Part shown: piece after piece, positions 58,613 through 64,000 of the stretch
How positions within the stretch are numbered: the stretch's first letter is position 1
Layout: the number at the start of each line of letters is the position of its first letter
NCBI GenBank assembly: GCA_910578335.1
Contig: CAJTPU010000001.1
Span: 62,001 to 126,000, forward strand
Source: an uncultured Lachnospiraceae bacterium
GTDB lineage: Bacteria; Bacillota; Clostridia; Lachnospirales; Lachnospiraceae
DNA length: 64,000 nucleotides
Reading direction: 5' to 3'
Notes under the pieces: generated by a model
Told to the model about the DNA's origin: nothing
The model's input: only the letters and a program-made list of their open reading frames with translations
Database searches by the model: none
Translations under genes and position numbers: made by a program

Positions 58613-59770
58613 CTACACTTTTATTACAAACGTATCCAGCCATCCGCACAGTCTCCGGTAAACGCCTATATGGGAAAGCAGCAGGTGCAGTCCCCGAAAC
58701 AGCAGGCTTCTTAACATATCCAGAACAATTCCGATGACAAAGACCACCACGGCGGCAAACAAGGCGTACAGCACCAGCATCACGCCATTGTCCGGCTTCC
58801 CGGCAACGGAATACAACCAGTTCTGCCACTCATACCGGATAGCTATATGCTCATGCCAAAGATATACCCCAAGCGTATACGGCGCAATCCGGCAGATAAG
58901 GCGGCTGAATGTCCCCTGCCTTATCCGCATATGGCAGAATACATAAAACAATGCAACTGCCACAAGCAGCGTCAGAATATGGTTGTAATGGTAGCTGACG
59001 GAAAGCATGTCACTCAGCTTACCTGCCCTGAGGTACACGAAACGCAGTGCAAAGGCAAGCACAAAAATACCCGCTCCAGCCGCCAGATAAGCAAGCAGGG
59101 AGCGCCATACATTTTTAAAAAAGGGAATGCCGTACAATCTGATATAAGCCGCTGCCAGAAACACGCACATATACCAGATACAGTCATATCCCTTCCTGTC
59201 CGTGGACAGCCCGATAGGAACGACAGACTTTATCATACAGACCGAACAAAGCAGCAGCGCCAGTACCACCCTAAACTGCTTTTGGGTCAGTCCTTTCACG
59301 CCCTTTGCCAACAGCGGCGCAAACAAATACATCATAAAATATGCCGTCATAAACCAGTAATGCTCCGTAGAAAGCGGCAGGCAGAGCGTCGCCAGATAAT
59401 AAACGGAAAAGCCCCCCTCCGGCAGGCAGCCGAATGCGGCGGCAATCAACCCTATCCCAATGCTGTAAAACCAAATCTGCAAAAGAAGCTGCAAAAGCCG
59501 TTTTACCTTAAAGGAACTTTCTATCAGAAAATAACCGGAAAGCAGCATATAAACATTCAGCGAGCCAATCGCCAATGCCTCCAGCCCCCAAGCCACATAC
59601 CCCATATGCGGCATGGAGGCTTGTGTCAGAGGCGTAAGCCAGCCGCCCTTTCCCAAAAAGTGCAGTACCACAATGAAAAGCATGGACACAATTCGCAGCA
59701 GCTCCAGATTTGCCATTCTTTCCTTGGGCGTAATATTCGGTTGTTTGGTAAGCGGCTGTTTTTTATCCAT
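58613..59770 (-). CDS. Acyltransferase 3 family membrane protein
   Basis: A 385-residue polytopic protein of the acyltransferase-3 family. ANLELLRIVSMLFIVVLHFLG has the conserved Arg and His of the first helix, LLSGYFLIESSFKVKRLL the second signature, WFMTAYFMMYLFAPLLAKG the WxxxxY region and YTLGVYLWHEHIAI the late motif. It differs clearly from the neighbouring acyltransferase, so the two probably modify different sugars of the polymer. The start follows AAAGGTG at a slightly long spacing. It ends 57 bases before the next gene. Confidence 0.87.
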   Translation of the reverse strand: MDKKQPLTKQPNITPKERMANLELLRIVSMLFIVVLHFLGKGGWLTPLTQASMPHMGYVAWGLEALAIGSLNVYMLLSGYFLIESSFKVKRLLQLLLQIWFYSIGIGLIAAAFGCLPEGGFSVYYLATLCLPLSTEHYWFMTAYFMMYLFAPLLAKGVKGLTQKQFRVVLALLLCSVCMIKSVVPIGLSTDRKGYDCIWYMCVFLAAAYIRLYGIPFFKNVWRSLLAYLAAGAGIFVLAFALRFVYLRAGKLSDMLSVSYHYNHILTLLVAVALFYVFCHMRIRQGTFSRLICRIAPYTLGVYLWHEHIAIRYEWQNWLYSVAGKPDNGVMLVLYALFAAVVVFVIGIVLDMLRSLLFRGLHLLLSHIGVYRRLCGWLDTFVIKV

Positions 59771-59813
59771 TCTTTCTTTTCACCTTTGCTGATTTTTGCT
59801 GCCACTTGCGGCG

Positions 59814-61694
59814 TTACGCCATATACTCCAAATACCACTGCTGAAACACAAAGTACGACCACATCAGCTTGGAATAATTGGCTCCGGTCGCCGGTCCTGC
59901 GTCGCCATGCTCCATATAAATATCAAGCATTTTGCAAACAAAGTCCACGTCAAAAATCCCCTGCCTTGTCAGGAAATCACGATTTGCCATATCCAGAAGC
60001 CGTTCCTTTAACGGTCCCCTCAGCCATTTGTCCAAGGGTACTCCAAAGCCAACCTTCGGTCTGTCTAACAGCTCCCTTGGAATATAATCGTAAGCAATAT
60101 CCTTTAAAATTCTCTTTTTTACCTTCTTATCATATTTAAAGGAATGCGGCAGCCTGTAGGAGTACTCCATTATCTCCTTATCCAGAATCGGACAGCGGGA
60201 TTCCAGAGAATATTTCATGGATGCCCTGTCTACCTTGCAGAGGATATCCCCCGGCAGATACGTATCCATATCCAAAAGCATCCTTCTCTCCTGCCAGTTC
60301 TTTTCCCCATAGGCGCTCTCCATATGGTACAGAATGGGAATCGCTTCCCCCTTCACCATGCCGTAAGCCGTCTCCAGATAGCTGCTTGCGCCAAACTGGG
60401 TTTTGGTCTCCTTCTCTCTGTTTGCCGCAATAATCCTTACCTTAAAGGGCATTTTCCGCAGCATATCCGCTTTTTTGACCAAAGGCAGGTTACATGTGCG
60501 GTAAGTGAGCTCTCCCAGAAAATCCAGCTTCTGCGCCTGCGCAACCTTGTCGTAAGCATTGTAACCGCAGAAAAATTCATCGCCGCCGTCACCGGAAAGC
60601 ACCACCGTGACATCGCGCCTCGCCAACGCCGAGACTAACATGGTAGGAATCTGCGAGCTGTCCGCAAAAGGCTCGTCATAATAACGGGGGATACTATCCA
60701 CCAGCTCAAACATCTCCTTCTCATCAATATACAGCTCCGTATGATTGGTTCCCAAATGCCTTGCAACCTCTTTTGCAAATTTAGCCTCGTTAAATTTCTC
60801 CTCGTTAAATCCAATGGAATATGTCCTGATTGGCTGCGCAGACTGGCTTTGGGCAACTGCTGTAATCAGGGAGGAATCGTAGCCGCCGCTTAAAAATGTC
60901 CCCAGCGGCACGTCTGCTATCATCCGCATGGAAACGGAACGGTTTAGCAGCTCCTTCAGCTCCGCCTTCGCCTGTGCGTAGTCCTTTATGGGATTGCTTT
61001 TGCAGGTTTGGTACACTTCTTTCAAATCCCAGTATTTCCATGTTTTTACGACCCCCGCCGAAAACTGCAGTATCGCGCCGGGCTCCAGCTTATATACATT
61101 TTCAAAAATAGTATCAGGTGCATTGATATACTGATGATACAGATAGCGGGAAACCACTTCCGTGCGAATCCTTTTTGTAAATGCCGGACATTCCATAATC
61201 GGCTTTAGCTCTGAGGCAAATACCAGATTGCCGTCTTCCAGCCAGTAGTAAAGCGGCTTTTTCCCGATTCTGTCCCGCATCAGATAAAGCGCGCCTGTTT
61301 TTCTGTCAAGCAGGGCAATCGCAAACATACCGTTAAACCTGTCCACACATTTGATGCCCCATTTCAAGTATGCGGCAAGAATGACCTCCGTATCGCAGGT
61401 AGAACAGAAGGAATACTCTCTAAGCTCTTCCTTAATCTCTTGAAAATTATAAATCTCTCCGTTATATACGACCGAAATCCGCTTGTCCTTTGAATGCATG
61501 GGCTGATGCCCCAATGCCGACAAATCCAGAATGGACAGCCTGCGCTGCGCCAGCCCGACCGTGTATCCGCCGGACATCGGATAAATCTCTTCCCCGCTGT
61601 CATCCGGTCCTCTGTGATACATGGTATCATTCATCTTTTTCAACGCTTCCAGCGTTATTGTATTTTTACTGACAAAACCACATATACCGCACAT
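59814..61694 (-). CDS. asnB: Asparagine synthase (glutamine-hydrolysing) family protein
   Basis: A 626-residue two-domain amidotransferase. The N-terminal class II glutaminase begins MCGICGFVSKN (Cys2 nucleophile) with YHRGPDDSG and VYNGEIYNFQE; the C-terminal synthetase has the ATP pyrophosphatase loop LSGGYDSSLITA and VLSGDGGDEFFCGY. It would amidate a carboxylate using glutamine and ATP. Copies inside polysaccharide loci, such as WbpS, amidate uronic acids, and a UDP-glucuronate 4-epimerase gene lies two genes upstream, so this is a reasonable alternative to asparagine synthesis. Start follows GGAGG. Confidence 0.9.
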   Translation of the reverse strand: MCGICGFVSKNTITLEALKKMNDTMYHRGPDDSGEEIYPMSGGYTVGLAQRRLSILDLSALGHQPMHSKDKRISVVYNGEIYNFQEIKEELREYSFCSTCDTEVILAAYLKWGIKCVDRFNGMFAIALLDRKTGALYLMRDRIGKKPLYYWLEDGNLVFASELKPIMECPAFTKRIRTEVVSRYLYHQYINAPDTIFENVYKLEPGAILQFSAGVVKTWKYWDLKEVYQTCKSNPIKDYAQAKAELKELLNRSVSMRMIADVPLGTFLSGGYDSSLITAVAQSQSAQPIRTYSIGFNEEKFNEAKFAKEVARHLGTNHTELYIDEKEMFELVDSIPRYYDEPFADSSQIPTMLVSALARRDVTVVLSGDGGDEFFCGYNAYDKVAQAQKLDFLGELTYRTCNLPLVKKADMLRKMPFKVRIIAANREKETKTQFGASSYLETAYGMVKGEAIPILYHMESAYGEKNWQERRMLLDMDTYLPGDILCKVDRASMKYSLESRCPILDKEIMEYSYRLPHSFKYDKKVKKRILKDIAYDYIPRELLDRPKVGFGVPLDKWLRGPLKERLLDMANRDFLTRQGIFDVDFVCKMLDIYMEHGDAGPATGANYSKLMWSYFVFQQWYLEYMA

Positions 61695-61724
61695 ATCCGT
61701 CCTCCGGCTTTCTGCTATTTCCCT

Positions 61725-62825
61725 CTATTTTCCGCACAGCTCTTCTATATATGCCTTCCACTGGCGGCAAATTGCTTCCGTATTCGCTTCCTGTCCTATC
61801 AGACGGGCATTATCGCCCAGCCGCTCCGCCAGCTCCCTGTCCTCTATCAGGCGCAGGATTCCCGCCGCCATCGCTTCCGCATCCTTTATCGGCACCAGGA
61901 GCCCGTTTTCCCCGTCCCGTATTAAGGTCGCGGGACCGCCGCAGGGACAGTCCGTCGCCACGACAGGAAGCCCCAGCGCCATCGCTTCCATCAGTGCGTT
62001 CGGCAGCCCTTCCCAATCAGAAGAAAAAGCAAAAAGAGAGGCGTCCTCCAATTTTTTCTCCAGTTCGTCACTGGCTCCCAAAAGCAGAATCCACTCCCCC
62101 GCACGATGCTTCGCAATACTTTGCTCCAGCAGTTCTTTTGTGCCGTCCCCGGAGTCTCCGCCATAAATTTCTAATTTATAGTCAGGATGCTTCTCATGTA
62201 CCTTTGCAAAAGCGTCTAACAGCATAAGCTGATTTTTAAAGTCTACCAGCCGCCCCGACTGTACCACCGCTTGTCTGCGCCGGGCTGGCTTTGGTCTGCC
62301 AATATACTTGTCATTGATGGGATTTAATATAATCCGCGATTTTTTCTGTATCTTAGGGGCAAAAAAATCTTTGGCGCCCTTTGTCTGAAACACATTGCCT
62401 GCCGCTCTTGGGTAAAGCAGCGGAATCAGAAGCTTGTCCCGCCTTGTGACATAGTGCAGGTATGGATTTGTCCGCACCGATACAATGACAGGCAGCTTCA
62501 TAAACACCGTCGCCATCAGAGCCCTGTAATTTGCCTTCTGTGCAAAGGCAATCACAATATCCGGCTTTTCTTTTTTCAAAAAGGCACGCAGATTCCGGAT
62601 ACGGCAAAAAAACTGCCGCCTGCCCGACACCTTCTCCTGCTCTTTGGTAAGTCCCACGTGCACCCGCCTGATTCTCTTATCTATGGCAAACTCATTCTCC
62701 GCAGTCCATTCCGTCGCTATCAGAATCTCGTCGCCATCCTTTGCAAACTGATTGGCAAGCGTTGTCACCACCCGCTCCGCGCCGCCCTGCTCCAGACAAT
62801 TTAAATGAAATACTATCTTACGCAT
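61725..62825 (-). CDS. Family 4 glycosyltransferase
   Basis: A 366-residue GT-B enzyme, retaining. The N-terminal domain starts KIVFHLNCLEQGGAERVV, with the glycine loop of the family, and the C-terminal domain has QSGRLVDFKNQLMLLDAF, YGGDSGDGTKEL and the donor motif SSDWEGLPNALMEAMALGLP, including the E-x7-E signature. It resembles WcmC/PglA-type N-acetylgalactosaminyltransferases. The ATG at 62825 is chosen for its GGAG site; an upstream ATG at 62855 is possible. Retaining transfer from a UDP-sugar is expected; the sugar is not determinable. Confidence 0.87.
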   Translation of the reverse strand: MRKIVFHLNCLEQGGAERVVTTLANQFAKDGDEILIATEWTAENEFAIDKRIRRVHVGLTKEQEKVSGRRQFFCRIRNLRAFLKKEKPDIVIAFAQKANYRALMATVFMKLPVIVSVRTNPYLHYVTRRDKLLIPLLYPRAAGNVFQTKGAKDFFAPKIQKKSRIILNPINDKYIGRPKPARRRQAVVQSGRLVDFKNQLMLLDAFAKVHEKHPDYKLEIYGGDSGDGTKELLEQSIAKHRAGEWILLLGASDELEKKLEDASLFAFSSDWEGLPNALMEAMALGLPVVATDCPCGGPATLIRDGENGLLVPIKDAEAMAAGILRLIEDRELAERLGDNARLIGQEANTEAICRQWKAYIEELCGK

Positions 62826-62884
62826 ATTGAACTCCGTGTGTATCGCAAGTTTCATTTACGATACTGTCTGTTTCTGTTTCGCAG

Positions 62885-63925
62885 CTAAATGCCGCATTCC
62901 TTCTTACTGCCGTAATCATTCTTACTTCCATAATAATCAAAATACCACTCGGCAAATTTGCCCAGCCCCTCTTCAATACCGGTACTCGGCTTAAAGTCAA
63001 AATCCCGCATAAGCTCCGTCACATCCGCATAGGTCTGATACACATCCCCGGGCTGCATGGGCAGATATTCCTTCTCTGCCTCCCTGCCAAGCGCCTTTTC
63101 CAGCGTCTCAATAAAGTACATCAGCTTCTCCGGCTGGTTGTTGCCGATATTATATACCTTATGCCGCACGCCGTCCGCAGCCGCCGCAGGCGGGTTACAG
63201 AGCATGTTGACAACTCCCGTTACAATATCATCCACATAAGTAAAATCCCTGTACATATCGCCATGGTTGAAAATCTTGATGGTCTCTCCCCGCAGAATTT
63301 TCTGCGTAAAAGAAAAATACGCCATATCCGGTCTGCCAAAAGGACCGTACACCGTAAAAAAGCGAAGCCCTGTCGCCGGAATATGATACAGATGGCTGTA
63401 CGTATATGCCATCAGCTCATTGCTCTTCTTGGTAGCGGCATAAAGACTAATGGGCTTGTCTACTCTGTCCTCCACGGAGAAAGGCACTTCCTTCCTATTT
63501 CCGTATACAGAACTGGAAGAAGCATACACCAGATGCATGACCGGATAATGCCTGCACGCCTCCAGCACATTAAAAAATCCGATAATATTGCTGTCTATAT
63601 ATGCCTGCGGATTTTCTATAGAATAGCGAACCCCCGCCTGCGCGGCAAGATTCACCACAATATCCGGCTTCTCCTCCTCAAAAATGCGAAAAAGACCTTC
63701 CTTGTCCGCAATATCCTGCTTGTAGAAACGGTATGCAGGGTACTGCTTTAGGACTTCCAGCCTCGCTTCCTTCAACGATACCTCGTAATAATCATTCAGA
63801 TTGTCAAGCCCCACCACTACGGCGCCTGCCTTTAAAAGCCGCTTCGAGAGATGGAATCCGATAAACCCTGCTCCGCCCGTCACCAGTATCTTTTTCCCAA
63901 TGTCTAATTTATTAAAATCCGCCAT
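62885..63925 (-). CDS. UDP-glucuronate 4-epimerase-like NAD-dependent epimerase
   Basis: A 346-residue extended short-chain dehydrogenase. VTGGAGFIGFHLSKRLL is the NAD loop, GLDNLNDYYEVSLKEARLEVL is the stretch typical of UDP-glucuronate 4-epimerases (CapI/LpsL), and YASSSSVYGNRKEVPFS with SLYAATKKSNELMAYTYSHLY supply the Ser, Tyr and Lys of catalysis. It would give UDP-galacturonate for the polymer. Start follows GAAAGGAAA. It is the first gene of the locus seen here; the 75 bases upstream contain an AT-rich stretch but no convincing promoter. Confidence 0.85.
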   Translation of the reverse strand: MADFNKLDIGKKILVTGGAGFIGFHLSKRLLKAGAVVVGLDNLNDYYEVSLKEARLEVLKQYPAYRFYKQDIADKEGLFRIFEEEKPDIVVNLAAQAGVRYSIENPQAYIDSNIIGFFNVLEACRHYPVMHLVYASSSSVYGNRKEVPFSVEDRVDKPISLYAATKKSNELMAYTYSHLYHIPATGLRFFTVYGPFGRPDMAYFSFTQKILRGETIKIFNHGDMYRDFTYVDDIVTGVVNMLCNPPAAAADGVRHKVYNIGNNQPEKLMYFIETLEKALGREAEKEYLPMQPGDVYQTYADVTELMRDFDFKPSTGIEEGLGKFAEWYFDYYGSKNDYGSKKECGI

Positions 63926-64000
63926 AATTTCCTTTCTTCAGAACCTGACTGTCTGTCCTTATTATCCCCCTATTTTATAGTTCATGTTCTAAGTCTGTGC

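Noticed and set aside
58847..60139. 430-codon plus-strand frame
   Set aside because: It runs antisense across the acyltransferase and asnB genes and has no family features or start signals.
1..64000. tRNA, rRNA, transposase and phage genes
   Set aside because: None was seen on either strand; intergenic spaces are short and no integrase or transposase motifs occur.

Overview
The window looks like chromosomal DNA of an anaerobic Bacillota of class Clostridia, most likely Lachnospiraceae. This is judged from protein character (a DUF4867 protein next to an L-fucose isomerase-family protein, a Csp-like S8 protease, M32 carboxypeptidase, LCP protein, GH25 lysozymes with Big2 domains), strong AGGAGG-type ribosome binding sites and sigma-A-like promoters. 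No rRNA, tRNA, CRISPR array, phage or insertion-sequence transposase was seen. Most genes lie on the minus strand.

Region 1 (about 1-6.1 kb) is a sugar-catabolism island. A minus-strand operon carries an FGGY kinase (xylulokinase type), a DUF4867 cupin-like protein and an L-fucose/arabinose isomerase-family protein. A divergent LacI-family regulator faces it, and two related palindromes in the shared control region look like its operators. An XRE-type regulator follows. Region 2 (6.1-19.5 kb) is mostly housekeeping: cysteine synthase, EPSP synthase, a DUF3592 membrane protein, a carbamate kinase, an M32 carboxypeptidase, an LspA-like peptidase, an S8 protease, a ClpX with an acidic N-terminal extension, an HtrA protease and GlmS.

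Region 3 (19.5-64 kb) is a large surface-polysaccharide locus. It holds an LCP ligase and a polyprenyl-phosphate sugar transferase (chain start and wall attachment), six glycosyltransferases, a phosphohexomutase, dTDP-sugar genes rfbA, rfbB and rfbC, and a Wzm/Wzt-type ABC exporter. Beside the exporter is a methyltransferase-kinase fusion resembling the O-antigen chain terminator WbdD. Two GH25 wall hydrolases flank rfbA-rfbB. Further genes are a WecE-type aminotransferase with a GNAT acetyltransferase, a bifunctional fucokinase/GDP-fucose pyrophosphorylase, a PseB-type dehydratase, a UDP-glucuronate 4-epimerase, an AsnB-like amidotransferase, two membrane acyltransferases and a GT-C-like membrane protein. 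Together these would build a decorated polymer from rhamnose or other dTDP-sugars, fucose, amino sugars and uronic acids, export it through the ABC transporter and attach it to the wall. rfbD is not in the window.

The most unusual items are these. (i) A HEPN/MNT (HepT-MntA) toxin-antitoxin pair sits exactly between the exporter ATPase and the WbdD-like gene, bounded by perfect 22-bp direct repeats. (ii) A dispersed 39-bp intergenic repeat occurs three times, one copy forming an arm of a 195-bp imperfect palindrome. (iii) A GH25 protein has nine 18-residue Asp/Glu/Tyr-rich repeats on its predicted cytoplasmic side. (iv) A degenerate phosphoribosyltransferase-like gene lies upstream of the fucose-activating enzyme. 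(v) A DUF6077 membrane gene is interrupted by one in-frame stop codon.
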